Positions 23,681 through 38,144 of a stretch of DNA of 64,000 nt are shown one piece after another. The notes under the pieces are model-generated. The model did not search any database. It was given only the letters and a program-made list of their open reading frames with translations, and was not told the DNA's origin. Positions within the stretch are counted from its first letter, which is position 1; every line of letters starts with the position of its first letter. The stretch comes from Cyrtodaria siliqua (lineage: Eukaryota > Mollusca > Bivalvia > Adapedonta > Hiatellidae): the NCBI GenBank assembly GCA_037043455.1, contig JAWPHD010011048.1:1-64000 (forward strand), in the 5' to 3' direction. A program made the translations under genes and the position numbers.

Positions 23681-24749
23681 ATGGATATTACTACTGCTGC
23701 ATCAGGACTCCGTGACCTGTTAGTTGCCCATGACAATACACAAATACAGCTGTCTCTCCTAGGTAAGTTTCCAATAACTAATGAGCTTTTAATTATTATA
23801 TTTGAATGTGGGTTTTAAATGTTGCCCGCAAAATGAATTGCGTGAAAAGCAATGGTTCATGTTTCGTCTCATTCAGTATGTTTAGGTCGAATAGTATAGA
23901 AAAGTCTTTATTTGTTAATGTTAAGTTGGCCCGCAAAACTCCCACGAAAAGTCTTACCCTTTTTAAGCATGTTACATATTACATCGTAGCTTTGTAACTA
24001 AATGATATTTACTCTAGCAATCAAATAATACCGTCCTGTTAATATATATGGTTGTTTATTAGTACCGTGTTTGTAATATCCTATATATCTTATAATATAG
24101 CATGAATTTATAAAGTACAATCATGTATGTATGTCCTTGTTTTCAGATGAACAAAACACTTCTATAAGCCAGAGGATGCTCATGTGTTCCATGGGAGGTT
24201 CCCGCTCCCAACAGCTCCACCTTGTTCTCCGCTTGTCTGTCAGTGAGGGTGTACGTCAGTTGTACACGCAATACGGGAACAAGACATGGCAACAGGTAAT
24301 TACACATTATTTATATTTTTATATTTTCATATGCGTTCTAGAATTGATTTTGGTGTTTTAGTTTCTAGCACAACTACGTATAAGCAGGATTGCGTTGAGA
24401 CAAACTCTGAAATCAATAACAAAGAACCAAGAGTGTTGCTACCGCGATTTTCGCTGTGAATTATATGATTATGCTCTTATTCCACATACTACGTTTTTTT
24501 ACTGACTTTCCTTCGTTATTATTTTCATATAATTTGTTATTCATTTGCTTGTTCCTTCGTTTATTCAAATTTTAATAACTTCAGGTCCAGCAAAAGGCCA
24601 GTTCCATCGCGATAGCACTCGAGTCAGACGATAGTGACAGTGAACAGACGTCACCAATGAGGTCAAGGTCATCAGCACCAGTTACCAGCAATGACAAGGC
24701 TGTTGGAGTGTGGGCTAGCGCTTTCTGCGAGTTTTACAGAGACTGTTAA
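23681..24749 (+). CDS. Orphan 131-aa protein, copy 5
   Basis: Exons 23681-23762, 24147-24295 and 24585-24749. Coding sequence identical to copy 1. Confidence 0.85.
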
Positions 24750-24957
24750 TGATATCAGTAGCAATAGATATTATATTGTGTGTTGTGATTTAAGAATGTG
24801 CTATTCGACTATTGAGACGTGCTAAAGAAGATGTTGTTTGAAATGTGATTGTTATTTATTATCAGCATCATGCTATTATACATATGTTTTATATACATTA
24901 ATTGTAATACCCTAATGTTAAATATGGGTTATATAATACATGTGATATTATTATGAA

Positions 24958-24963
24958 AATAAA
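24958..24963 (+). promoter_or_regulatory. Poly(A) signal AATAAA, copy 5
   Basis: Hexamer 209 bp after the stop of copy 5. Confidence 0.7.
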
Positions 24964-25036
24964 TATTATTGAATATTAGCTTGTACGTTATATTTAAACA
25001 TAGTTATTTGTTGAAGATTGATGTCGTAAAGCACAC

Positions 25037-25181
25037 ATATGATTATGCTCTTATTCCACATACTACGTTTATTTACTGACTTTCCTTCGTTATTATTTTC
25101 ATATAATTTGTTATTCATTTGCTTGTTCCTTCTTTTATTCAAATTTTAATAACTTCAGGTCCAGCAAAAGGCCAGTTCCAT
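25037..25181 (+). pseudogene. Short intron2/exon3 fragment, unit 6
   Basis: 145-bp short form with a G-to-T change in the pyrimidine-rich tract (CTTCTTTTATTC). Acceptor intact, open frame 25159-25317. Confidence 0.87.
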
Positions 25182-25278
25182 ATTTAAACATAGTTATTTG
25201 TTGAAGATTGATGTCGTAAAGCACACTTATTCAGTAGTGACCAATAGCCACCAGAAGATTGACAGTTACACCCCACCT

Positions 25279-27152
25279 ACTGAACATATAAAACGACAGT
25301 ATAACTTACATATATAGAGTACACATTAACTGTATGTATTACCTTATATGCCTTCAGTACACATACAACTGACAGATTAACTTAAACCGTTCGGTACGGA
25401 CCAAACTGACAGGATACCGCATACTCTAAAACTAACATAATACGTTACATGCGTACTGCATATATACAATGCGTACTGCACATACAAAACTGACAGTATA
25501 ACTTAGCGTGTATAGCACATATACAACTGACAGTATAACTTACAGCGTACAGCAGATATAAAACTGACAGCATAACATACATTGTAAAGCACATATACAA
25601 CTGACAGTATAACTTACAGCATACAGCACATATAAAATTGAAAGTATAACATACATTCTAAATCACATATACAACTGACAATATAACTTAAACTGTTCGG
25701 TACGCACCAAACTGACAGGATACCGCATACTCTAAAACTAACATAATACGTTACATGCGTACTGCACATATACAATGCGTACTGCACATATAAAGCTGAC
25801 AGTATAACTTACAGCGTACAGTACATATACAATTGACAGTATAACTTAGCGTGTATAGCACATATACAACTGACAGTATAACTTACAGCTTACAGCACAT
25901 ATAAAACTGACAGCATAACATACATTGTAAAGCACATATACAACTGACAGTATAACTTACACCATACATCACATATAAAATTACATTATAACGTACAGCG
26001 TTCAGAACATACAAAACTGACAGCACAACTTACAGTGTACAGCAGACAAAAAACTGACAGTACAACTTACAACAGTCCATTGTCATACTTTTTTTTAAAG
26101 TGTACACCACATATAAGACTGACAGTATAACTAACGGAGTATATCTCATATAAAATTGACAGTATAACATACATTGTACAGCACATATACAACTAACAGT
26201 ATAACTTACACCATATATCACATATAAAATTACAGTATAACTTGCAGCGTACAGCATATATAAAATTGACAGTACAACTTAAAGTGTACAGCAGACATAA
26301 AACAGACAGTACAACTTAAAGTTTACAGCACATTTACAACTGACAGAATAACATACAGCGTACAGCACATATAAGACTGACTCTAAAACTTATATGATAC
26401 AGCATGCTTACAACTGACAGTATAACTTAGAGCGTACAGTACCTATAAAACTGACGCTATAACATACAATGCAATGTAAACTACATTATAACTTAAAGCG
26501 TACAGCACATATAAAACTGACAGTATAACTGACAGTGTACAGTTCATATAACAATTACAGTATAACTTACATCATACATCACATATAAAAAAAACATTAT
26601 AACTTACAGTGCACAGCAGACATAAAACTGACAGTACAACTTAAAGTGAACAGCACATATACAACTGACAGAATAACTTACAGTGTACAACACATATAAA
26701 ACTGACAGTATAACTTACAGCTTACAGAACATATAAAAATACAGTATAACTTACAACGTGCAGCACATATAAAATTACTGTATATATAACAGCGTACAGC
26801 ACCTATAAAATTGACTTTACAACTTACATTGTACAGCACACATAAAACTGAAACTACAACTTACAGTGTACAGTACATATACAACTGACTGTATAACTTG
26901 CAGTGTTCAGCACATATAAATCTGACAGCGTAAATTACAGTATTCAGCACATATACAACTGACAATTTAACTTACAGTGCACAGCACATATACAATTGAC
27001 ATTATAACTTACAGCGTACAGCACATATAAAAAAGACAGTTTAGTGTACCGTGTACAGCACACTTAAAAGTTATATTATATCTTAAAGGGTACAGCTTAT
27101 TTGAAATTGACAGTAGAAATAACATGCAAACAGCACTCATGAAACTGACACG
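25279..27152. repeat. 37-bp minisatellite, block B of unit 6
   Basis: 1874 bp; has the CATATACAATTGACATTATA variant shared with units 4, 5, 7, 9 and 12. Confidence 0.9.
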
Positions 27153-28216
27153 TTCGTATGACTATAGCCAACTGATGAACATGTTATATTTTCCTGAAAC
27201 AATTTCCAAGATCTTGTTTACTGTTACCTTGACCTGTTACTCAATATCACGTTAATCAATGCATTATAGTAGCTGAGTCAAATATATAAATTACAAGCAT
27301 AATCAAACTCATAGTGAATTACACAATGACTTAGAGATCTTCGGGCCTTACTCGGCGTTTAAAACCTTTAAAAACGCAGAAAGTTATCAATTTACATAGT
27401 TGTTATATATAGCAATAAATACTTTTGTTTTCTGTACATTTACAATAGGTGTACAATAAATCCAAATGCACAGCATTTTCATGACAACTGATCTAATAAA
27501 CTAAGATAACACTTAATACACGTATAAGGAAAATTAAAGAAACCATTTTTTTAACCATTACAGACATATTATGAAAACGTGCTTTATGTATCTTTTTTAT
27601 CTGTACACTAATTTAAAATATAGCATGTGACAGCCATATTATTTGTTTCGAGAGTTTTGATATTAAACTAGAATTTCCCTTCTTTAAAAAAGGGTTTGGT
27701 CTTGCTTATTAATAAAATTCAAATATCGATAAATGAGAAATAATAATTCAGAACTATAGAGGTAATCCAATGTGATAAATCTTCGTAATCCGATCATTTA
27801 ATTAAGACAATATATTTCGTCTAACCCTTTGATGTCCTTTCGTCCTTTCTAATAATGTACTCAACACAAATCAATCCAAATACTGGTCATCTTATTAACA
27901 GATAATTAATTAGCAAACTAAAGTTTGAAGGTGTTTGCACATATTCTATTAATTGCATATAAATTGCGTCTTATTAATAACGGACAATACGTTGACCTAT
28001 TATTCCAATCAATGGTTATCCAACCCAGTGATTAATCAGTAATTAAAATTAATCAGCACCAATCAAGTAAAAAGGCATCCCTTTTATCTTCTTTGATGTA
28101 TTTTTAAACAAATCAATTAAGGCATGTTTCTTTATTAATCAGTACAACAGTTCATCTTATTATCTTTTAATTAATTGACAAACCATTTAGTGATGTTGAT
28201 TGTCTATTTTCAACGG

Positions 28217-28223
28217 TATATAA
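28217..28223 (+). promoter_or_regulatory. TATA box, gene copy 6
   Basis: TATATAA 101 bp upstream of the ATG at 28318. Confidence 0.7.
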
Positions 28224-28317
28224 CCTTGAAATTATCAGTAGCATATCAATCACTTCTGTGAATCTACTGGTTTCATATCAAATACTTCAACATTAGTTTT
28301 CGTCTGCATATATCACC

Positions 28318-29386
28318 ATGGATATTACTACTGCTGCATCAGGACTCCGTGACCTGTTAGTTGCCCATGACAATACACAAATACAGCTGTCTCTCCTAGG
28401 TAAGTTTCCAATAACTAATGAGCTTTTAATTATTATATTTGAATGTGGGTTTTAAATGTTGCCCGCAAAATGAATTGCGTGAAAAGCAATGGTTCATGTT
28501 TCGTCTCATTCAGTATGTTTAGGTCGAATAGTATAGAAAAGTCTTTATTTGTTAATGTTAAGTTGGCCCGCAAAACTCCCACGAAAAGTCTTACCCTTTT
28601 TAAGCATGTTACATATTACATCGTAGCTTTGTAACTAAATGATATTTACTCTAGCAATCAAATAATACCGTCCTGTTAATATATATGGTTGTTTATTAGT
28701 ACCGTGTTTGTAATATCCTATATATCTTATAATATAGCATGAATTTATAAAGTACAATCATGTATGTATGTCCTTGTTTTCAGATGAACAAAACACTTCT
28801 ATAAGCCAGAGGATGCTCATGTGTTCCATGGGAGGTTCCCGCTCCCAACAGCTCCACCTTGTTCTCCGCTTGTCTGTCAGTGAGGGTGTACGTCAGTTGT
28901 ACACGCAATACGGGAACAAGACATGGCAACAGGTAATTACACATTATTTATATTTTTATATTTTCATATGCGTTCTAGAATTGATTTTGGTGTTTTAGTT
29001 TCTAGCACAACTACGTATAAGCAGGATTGCGTTGAGACAAACTCTGAAATCAATAACAAAGAACCAAGAGTGTTGCTACCGCGATTTTCGCTGTGAATTA
29101 TATGATTATGCTCTTATTCCACATACTACGTTTTTTTACTGACTTTCCTTCGTTATTATTTTCATATAATTTGTTATTCATTTGCTTGTTCCTTCGTTTA
29201 TTCAAATTTTAATAACTTCAGGTCCAGCAAAAGGCCAGTTCCATCGCGATAGCACTCGAGTCAGACGATAGTGACAGTGAACAGACGTCACCAATGAGGT
29301 CAAGGTCATCAGCACCAGTTACCAGCAATGACAAGGCTGTTGGAGTGTGGGCTAGCGCTTTCTGCGAGTTTTACAGAGACTGTTAA
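28318..29386 (+). CDS. Orphan 131-aa protein, copy 6
   Basis: Exons 28318-28399, 28784-28932 and 29222-29386. Coding sequence identical to copy 1. A private change in the predicted 5' UTR gives AATACTTCAACATT near 28287. Confidence 0.85.
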
Positions 29387-29594
29387 TGATATCAGTAGCA
29401 ATAGATATTATATTGTGTGTTGTGATTTAAGAATGTGCTATTCGACTATTGAGACGTGCTAAAGAAGATGTTGTTTGAAATGTGATTGTTATTTATTATC
29501 AGCATCATGCTATTATACATATGTTTTATATACATTAATTGTAATACCCTAATGTTAAATATGGGTTATATAATACATGTGATATTATTATGAA

Positions 29595-29600
29595 AATAAA
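29595..29600 (+). promoter_or_regulatory. Poly(A) signal AATAAA, copy 6
   Basis: Hexamer 209 bp after the stop of copy 6. Confidence 0.7.
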
Positions 29601-29673
29601 TATTATTGAATATTAGCTTGTACGTTATATTTAAACATAGTTATTTGTTGAAGATTGATGTCGTAAAGCACAC

Positions 29674-29818
29674 ATATGATTATGCTCTTATTCCACATAC
29701 TACGTTTATTTACTGACTTTCCTTCGTTATTATTTTCATATAATTTGTTATTCATTTGCTTGTTCCTTCTTTTATTCAAATTTTAATAACTTCAGGTCCA
29801 GCAAAAGGCCAGTTCCAT
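29674..29818 (+). pseudogene. Short intron2/exon3 fragment, unit 7
   Basis: 145-bp short form with the same CTTCTTTTATTC variant as unit 6; acceptor intact, open frame 29796-29954. Confidence 0.87.
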
Positions 29819-29915
29819 ATTTAAACATAGTTATTTGTTGAAGATTGATGTCGTAAAGCACACTTATTCAGTAGTGACCAATAGCCACCAGAAGATTGAC
29901 AGTTACACCCCACCT

Positions 29916-31789
29916 ACTGAACATATAAAACGACAGTATAACTTACATATATAGAGTACACATTAACTGTATGTATTACCTTATATGCCTTCAGTACACA
30001 TACAACTGACAGATTAACTTAAACCGTTCGGTACGGACCAAACTGACAGGATACCGCATACTCTAAAACTAACATAATACGTTACATGCGTACTGCATAT
30101 ATACAATGCGTACTGCACATACAAAACTGACAGTATAACTTAGCGTGTATAGCACATATACAACTGACAGTATAACTTACAGCGTACAGCAGATATAAAA
30201 CTGACAGCATAACATACATTGTAAAGCACATATACAACTGACAGTATAACTTACAGCATACAGCACATATAAAATTGAAAGTATAACATACATTCTAAAT
30301 CACATATACAACTGACAATATAACTTAAACTGTTCGGTACGCACCAAACTGACAGGATACCGCATACTCTAAAACTAACATAATACGTTACATGCGTACT
30401 GCACATATACAATGCGTACTGCACATATAAAGCTGACAGTATAACTTACAGCGTACAGTACATATACAATTGACAGTATAACTTAGCGTGTATAGCACAT
30501 ATACAACTGACAGTATAACTTACAGCTTACAGCACATATAAAACTGACAGCATAACATACATTGTAAAGCACATATACAACTGACAGTATAACTTACACC
30601 ATACATCACATATAAAATTACATTATAACGTACAGCGTTCAGAACATACAAAACTGACAGCACAACTTACAGTGTACAGCAGACAAAAAACTGACAGTAC
30701 AACTTACAACAGTCCATTGTCATACTTTTTTTTAAAGTGTACACCACATATAAGACTGACAGTATAACTAACGGAGTATATCTCATATAAAATTGACAGT
30801 ATAACATACATTGTACAGCACATATACAACTAACAGTATAACTTACACCATATATCACATATAAAATTACAGTATAACTTGCAGCGTACAGCATATATAA
30901 AATTGACAGTACAACTTAAAGTGTACAGCAGACATAAAACAGACAGTACAACTTAAAGTTTACAGCACATTTACAACTGACAGAATAACATACAGCGTAC
31001 AGCACATATAAGACTGACTCTAAAACTTATATGATACAGCATGCTTACAACTGACAGTATAACTTAGAGCGTACAGTACCTATAAAACTGACGCTATAAC
31101 ATACAATGCAATGTAAACTACATTATAACTTAAAGCGTACAGCACATATAAAACTGACAGTATAACTGACAGTGTACAGTTCATATAACAATTACAGTAT
31201 AACTTACATCATACATCACATATAAAAAAAACATTATAACTTACAGTGCACAGCAGACATAAAACTGACAGTACAACTTAAAGTGAACAGCACATATACA
31301 ACTGACAGAATAACTTACAGTGTACAACACATATAAAACTGACAGTATAACTTACAGCTTACAGAACATATAAAAATACAGTATAACTTACAACGTGCAG
31401 CACATATAAAATTACTGTATATATAACAGCGTACAGCACCTATAAAATTGACTTTACAACTTACATTGTACAGCACACATAAAACTGAAACTACAACTTA
31501 CAGTGTACAGTACATATACAACTGACTGTATAACTTGCAGTGTTCAGCACATATAAATCTGACAGCGTAAATTACAGTATTCAGCACATATACAACTGAC
31601 AATTTAACTTACAGTGCACAGCACATATACAATTGACATTATAACTTACAGCGTACAGCACATATAAAAAAGACAGTTTAGTGTACCGTGTACAGCACAC
31701 TTAAAAGTTATATTATATCTTAAAGGGTACAGCTTATTTGAAATTGACAGTAGAAATAACATGCAAACAGCACTCATGAAACTGACACG
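29916..31789. repeat. 37-bp minisatellite, block B of unit 7
   Basis: 1874 bp, full-length form, same diagnostic base (CATATACAATTGAC near 31625) as unit 6. Confidence 0.9.
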
Positions 31790-32853
31790 TTCGTATGACT
31801 ATAGCCAACTGATGAACATGTTATATTTTCCTGAAACAATTTCCAAGATCTTGTTTACTGTTACCTTGACCTGTTACTCAATATCACGTTAATCAATGCA
31901 TTATAGTAGCTGAGTCAAATATATAAATTACAAGCATAATCAAACTCATAGTGAATTACACAATGACTTAGAGATCTTCGGGCCTTACTCGGCGTTTAAA
32001 ACCTTTAAAAACGCAGAAAGTTATCAATTTACATAGTTGTTATATATAGCAATAAATACTTTTGTTTTCTGTACATTTACAATAGGTGTACAATAAATCC
32101 AAATGCACAGCATTTTCATGACAACTGATCTAATAAACTAAGATAACACTTAATACACGTATAAGGAAAATTAAAGAAACCATTTTTTTAACCATTACAG
32201 ACATATTATGAAAACGTGCTTTATGTATCTTTTTTATCTGTACACTAATTTAAAATATAGCATGTGACAGCCATATTATTTGTTTCGAGAGTTTTGATAT
32301 TAAACTAGAATTTCCCTTCTTTAAAAAAGGGTTTGGTCTTGCTTATTAATAAAATTCAAATATCGATAAATGAGAAATAATAATTCAGAACTATAGAGGT
32401 AATCCAATGTGATAAATCTTCGTAATCCGATCATTTAATTAAGACAATATATTTCGTCTAACCCTTTGATGTCCTTTCGTCCTTTCTAATAATGTACTCA
32501 ACACAAATCAATCCAAATACTGGTCATCTTATTAACAGATAATTAATTAGCAAACTAAAGTTTGAAGGTGTTTGCACATATTCTATTAATTGCATATAAA
32601 TTGCGTCTTATTAATAACGGACAATACGTTGACCTATTATTCCAATCAATGGTTATCCAACCCAGTGATTAATCAGTAATTAAAATTAATCAGCACCAAT
32701 CAAGTAAAAAGGCATCCCTTTTATCTTCTTTGATGTATTTTTAAACAAATCAATTAAGGCATGTTTCTTTATTAATCAGTACAACAGTTCATCTTATTAT
32801 CTTTTAATTAATTGACAAACCATTTAGTGATGTTGATTGTCTATTTTCAACGG

Positions 32854-32860
32854 TATATAA
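32854..32860 (+). promoter_or_regulatory. TATA box, gene copy 7
   Basis: TATATAA 101 bp upstream of the ATG at 32955. Confidence 0.7.
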
Positions 32861-32954
32861 CCTTGAAATTATCAGTAGCATATCAATCACTTCTGTGAAT
32901 CTACTGGTTTCATATCAAATACTACAACATTAGTTTTCGTCTGCATATATCACC

Positions 32955-34023
32955 ATGGATATTACTACTGCTGCATCAGGACTCCGTGACCTGTTAGTTG
33001 CCCATGACAATACACAAATACAGCTGTCTCTCCTAGGTAAGTTTCCAATAACTAATGAGCTTTTAATTATTATATTTGAATGTGGGTTTTAAATGTTGCC
33101 CGCAAAATGAATTGCGTGAAAAGCAATGGTTCATGTTTCGTCTCATTCAGTATGTTTAGGTCGAATAGTATAGAAAAGTCTTTATTTGTTAATGTTAAGT
33201 TGGCCAGCAAAACTCCCACGAAAAGTCTTACCCTTTTTAAGCATGTTACATATTACATCGTAGCTTTGTAACTAAATGATATTTACTCTAGCAATCAAAT
33301 AATACCGTCCTGTTAATATATATGGTTGTTTATTAGTACCGTGTTTGTAATATCCTATATATCTTATAATATAGCATGAATTTATAAAGTACAATCATGT
33401 ATGTATGTCCTTGTTTTCAGATGAACAAAACACTTCTATAAGCCAGAGGATGCTCATGTGTTCCATGGGAGGTTCCCGCTCCCAACAGCTCCACCTTGTT
33501 CTCCGCTTGTCTGTCAGTGAGGGTGTACGTCAGTTGTACACGCAATACGGGAACAAGACATGGCAACAGGTAATTACACATTATTTATATTTTTATATTT
33601 TCATATGCGTTCTAGAATTGATTTTGGTGTTTTAGTTTCTAGCACAACTACGTATAAGCAGGATTGCGTTGAGACAAACTCTGAAATCAATAACAAAGAA
33701 CCAAGAGTGTTGCTACCGCGATTTTCGCTGTGAATTATATGATTATGCTCTTATTCCACATACTACGTTTTTTTACTGACTTTCCTTCGTTATTATTTTC
33801 ATATAATTTGTTATTCATTTGCTTGTTCCTTCGTTTATTCAAATTTTAATAACTTCAGGTCCAGCAAAAGGCCAGTTCCATCGCGATAGCACTCGAGTCA
33901 GACGATAGTGACAGTGAACAGACGTCACCAATGAGGTCAAGGTCATCAGCACCAGTTACCAGCAATGACAAGGCTGTTGGAGTGTGGGCTAGCGCTTTCT
34001 GCGAGTTTTACAGAGACTGTTAA
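32955..34023 (+). CDS. Orphan 131-aa protein, copy 7
   Basis: Exons 32955-33036, 33421-33569 and 33859-34023. Coding sequence identical to copy 1. Intron 1 has a private change (TTGGCCAGCAAAAC near 33206). Confidence 0.85.
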
Positions 34024-34231
34024 TGATATCAGTAGCAATAGATATTATATTGTGTGTTGTGATTTAAGAATGTGCTATTCGACTATTGAGACGTGCTAAA
34101 GAAGATGTTGTTTGAAATGTGATTGTTATTTATTATCAGCATCATGCTATTATACATATGTTTTATATACATTAATTGTAATACCCTAATGTTAAATATG
34201 GGTTATATAATACATGTGATATTATTATGAA

Positions 34232-34237
34232 AATAAA
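34232..34237 (+). promoter_or_regulatory. Poly(A) signal AATAAA, copy 7
   Basis: Hexamer 209 bp after the stop of copy 7. Confidence 0.7.
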
Positions 34238-34362
34238 TATTATTGAATATTAGCTTGTACATTATATTTAAACATAGTTATTTGTTGAAGATTGATGTCG
34301 TAAAGCACACTTATTCAGTAGTGACCAATAGCCACCAGAAGATTGACATTTACACCCCACCT

Positions 34363-34902
34363 ACTGAACATATAAAACGACAGTATAACTTACATATATA
34401 GAGTACACATTAACTGTATGTATTACCTTATATGCCTTCAGTACACATACAACTGACAGATTAACTTAAACCGTTCGGTACGGACCAAACTGACAGGATA
34501 CCGCATACTCTAAAACTAACATAATACGTTACATGCGTACTGCATATATACAATGCGTACTGCACATACAAAACTGACAGTATAACTTACAGCGTGCAGT
34601 ATATATAAAATTGACAGTATAACTTAGCGTGTATAGCACATATACAACTGACAGTATAACTTACAGCGTACAGCAGATATAAAACTGACAGCATAACATA
34701 CATTGTAAAGCACATATACAACTGACAGTATAACTTACAGCATACAGCACATATAAAATTGAAAGTATAACATACATTCTAAATCACATATACAACTGAC
34801 AATATAACTTAAACTGTTCGGTACGCACCAAACTGACAGGATACCGCATACTCTAAAACTAACATAATACGTTACATGCGTACTGCACATATACAATGCG
34901 TA
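34363..34902. repeat. 37-bp minisatellite, block A of unit 8
   Basis: 540 bp, same composition and end points as the other block A copies. Confidence 0.9.
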
Positions 34903-35171
34903 TAGAATTGATTTTGGTGTTTTAGTTTCATGCACAACTACGTATAAGCAGGATTGCGTTGAGACAAACTCTGAAATCAATAACAAAGAACCAAGAGTGT
35001 TGCTACCGCGATTTTCGCTGTGAATTATATGATTATGCTCTTATTCCACATACTACGTTTATTTACTGACTTTCCTTCGTTATTATTTTCATATAATTTG
35101 TTATTCATTTGCTTGTTCCTTCGTTTATTCAAATTTTAATAACTTCAGGTCCAGCAAAAGGCCAGTTCCAT
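34903..35171 (+). pseudogene. Long intron2/exon3 fragment, unit 8
   Basis: 269-bp long form; acceptor intact, open frame 35149-35307. Confidence 0.87.
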
Positions 35172-35268
35172 ATTTAAACATAGTTATTTGTTGAAGATTG
35201 ATGTCGTAAAGCACACTTATTCAGTAGTGACCAATAGCCACCAGAAGATTGACAGTTACACCCCACCT

Positions 35269-36994
35269 ACTGAACATATAAAACGACAGTATAACTTACA
35301 TATATAGAGTACACATTAACTGTATGTATTACCTTATATGCCTTCAGTACACATACAACTGACAGATTAACTTAAACCGTTCGGTACGGACCAAACTGAC
35401 AGGATACCGCATACTCTAAAACTAACATAATACGTTACATGCGTACTGCATATATACAATGCGTACTGCACATACAAAACTGACAGTATAACTTAGCGTG
35501 TATAGCACATATACAACTGACAGTATAACTTAAACTGTTCGGTACGCACCAAACTGACAGGATACCGCATACTCTAAAACTAACATAATACGTTACATGC
35601 GTACTGCACATATACAATGCGTACTGCACATATAAAGCTGACAGTATAACTTACAGCGTACAGTACATATACAATTGACAGTATAACTTAGCGTGTATAG
35701 CACATATACAACTGACAGTATAACTTACAGCTTACAGCACATATAAAACTGACAGCATAACATACATTGTAAAGCACATATACAACTGACAGTATAACTT
35801 ACACCATACATCACATATAAAATTACATTATAACGTACAGCGTTCAGAACATACAAAACTGACAGCACAACTTACAGTGTACAGCAGACAAAAAACTGAC
35901 AGTACAACTTACAACAGTCCATTGTCATACTTTTTTTTAAAGTGTACACCACATATAAGACTGACAGTATAACTAACGGAGTATATCTCATATAAAATTG
36001 ACAGTATAACATACATTGTACAGCACATATACAACTAACAGTATAACTTACACCATATATCACATATAAAATTACAGTATAACTTGCAGCGTACAGCATA
36101 TATAAAATTGACAGTACAACTTAAAGTGTACAGCAGACATAAAACAGACAGTACAACTTAAAGTTTACAGCACATTTACAACTGACAGAATAACATACAG
36201 CGTACAGCACATATAAGACTGACTCTAAAACTTATATGATACAGCATGCTTACAACTGACAGTATAACTTAGAGCGTACAGTACCTATAAAACTGACGCT
36301 ATAACATACAATGCAATGTAAACTACATTATAACTTAAAGCGTACAGCACATATAAAACTGACAGTATAACTGACAGTGTACAGTTCATATAACAATTAC
36401 AGTATAACTTACATCATACATCACATATAAAAAAAACATTATAACTTACAGTGCACAGCAGACATAAAACTGACAGTACAACTTAAAGTGAACAGCACAT
36501 ATACAACTGACAGAATAACTTACAGTGTACAACACATATAAAACTGACAGTATAGCTTACAGCTTACAGAACATATAAAAATACAGTATAACTTACAACG
36601 TGCAGCACATATAAAATTACTGTATATATAACAGCGTACAGCACCTATAAAATTGACTTTACAACTTACCTTGTACAGCACACATAAAACTGAAACTACA
36701 ACTTACAGTGTACAGTACATATACAACTGACTGTATAACTTGCAGTGTTCAGCACATATAAATCTGACAGCGTAAATTACAGTATTCAGCACATATACAA
36801 CTGACAATTTAACTTACAGTGCACAGCACATATAAAATTGACATTATAACTTACAGCGTACAGCACATATAAAAAAGACAGTTTAGTGTACCGTGTACAG
36901 CACACTTAAAAGTTATATTATATCTTAAAGGGTACAGCTTATTTGAAATTGACAGTAGAAATAACATGCAAACAGCACTCATGAAACTGACACG
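35269..36994. repeat. 37-bp minisatellite, block B of unit 8
   Basis: 1726-bp short form lacking four monomers. A private A-to-G gives GTATAGCTTACAGC near 36552; the C at 36670 is shared with units 10, 11 and 13. Confidence 0.9.
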
Positions 36995-38043
36995 TTCGTA
37001 TGACTATAGCCAACTGATGAACATGTTATATTTTCCTGAAACAATTTCCAAGATCTTGTTTACTGTTACCTTGACCTGTTACTCAATATCACGTTAATCA
37101 ATGCATTATAGTAGCTGAGTCAAATATATAAATTACAAGCATAATCAAACTCATAGTGAATTACACAATGACTTAGAGATCTTCGGGCCTTACTCGGCGT
37201 TTAAAACCTTTAAAAACGCAGAAAGTTATCAATTTACATAGTTGTTATATATAGCAATAAATACTTTTGTTTTCTGTACATTTACAATAGGTGTACAATA
37301 AATCCAAATGCACAGCATTTTCATGACAACTGATCTAATAAACTAAGATAACACTTAATACACGTATAAGGAAAATTAAAGAAACCATTTTTTTAACCAT
37401 TACAGACATATTATGAAAACGTGCTTTATGTATCTTTTTTATCTGTACACTAATTTAAAATATAGCATGTGACAGCCATATTATTTGTTTCGAGAGTTTT
37501 GATATTAAACTAGAATTTGGGTTTGGTCTTGCTTATTAATAAAATTCAAATATCGATAAATGAGAAATAATAATTCAGAACTATAGAGGTAATCCAATGT
37601 GATAAATCTTCGTAATCCGATCATTTAATTAAGACAATATATTTCGTCTAACCCTTTGATGTCCTTTCGTCCTTTCTAATAATGTACTCAACACAAATCA
37701 ATCCAAATACTGGTCATCTTATTAACAGATAATTAATTAGCAAACTAAAGTTTGAAGGTGTTTGCACATATTCTATTAATTGCATATAAATTGCGTCTTA
37801 TTAATAACGGACAATACGTTGACCTATTATTCCAATCAATGGTTATCCAACCCAGTGATTAATCAGTAATTAAAATTAATCAGCACCAATCAAGTAAAAA
37901 GGCATCCCTTTTATCTTCTTTGATGTATTTTTAAACAAATCAATTAAGGCATGTTTCTTTATTAATCAGTACAACAGTTCATCTTATTATCTTTTAATTA
38001 ATTGACAAACCATTTAGTGATGTTGATTGTCTATTTTCAACGG

Positions 38044-38050
38044 TATATAA
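38044..38050 (+). promoter_or_regulatory. TATA box, gene copy 8
   Basis: TATATAA 101 bp upstream of the ATG at 38145. Confidence 0.7.
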
Positions 38051-38144
38051 CCTTGAAATTATCAGTAGCATATCAATCACTTCTGTGAATCTACTGGTTT
38101 CATATCAAATACTACAACATTAGTTTTCGTCTGCATATATCACC

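Larger units (their letters stand above)
20076..24749 (+). repeat. Array unit 5 (short class, 4674 bp)
   Basis: Fragment 20363-20507, block B 20605-22515, 5' flank 22516-23579, gene copy 5. It has the same length as unit 4 and shares all of its diagnostic variants; I saw no difference between them by eye. Confidence 0.93.
24750..29386 (+). repeat. Array unit 6 (short class, 4637 bp)
   Basis: Fragment 25037-25181, block B 25279-27152, 5' flank 27153-28216, gene copy 6. It is 37 bp shorter than unit 5 because the extra monomer is missing, and carries the 15-bp indel at 27677. Its fragment has CCTTCTTTTATTC (near 25133), shared only with unit 7. Confidence 0.93.
29387..34023 (+). repeat. Array unit 7 (short class, 4637 bp)
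   Basis: Fragment 29674-29818, block B 29916-31789, 5' flank 31790-32853, gene copy 7. It shares the fragment variant of unit 6 and the 15-bp indel (32314). Confidence 0.93.
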
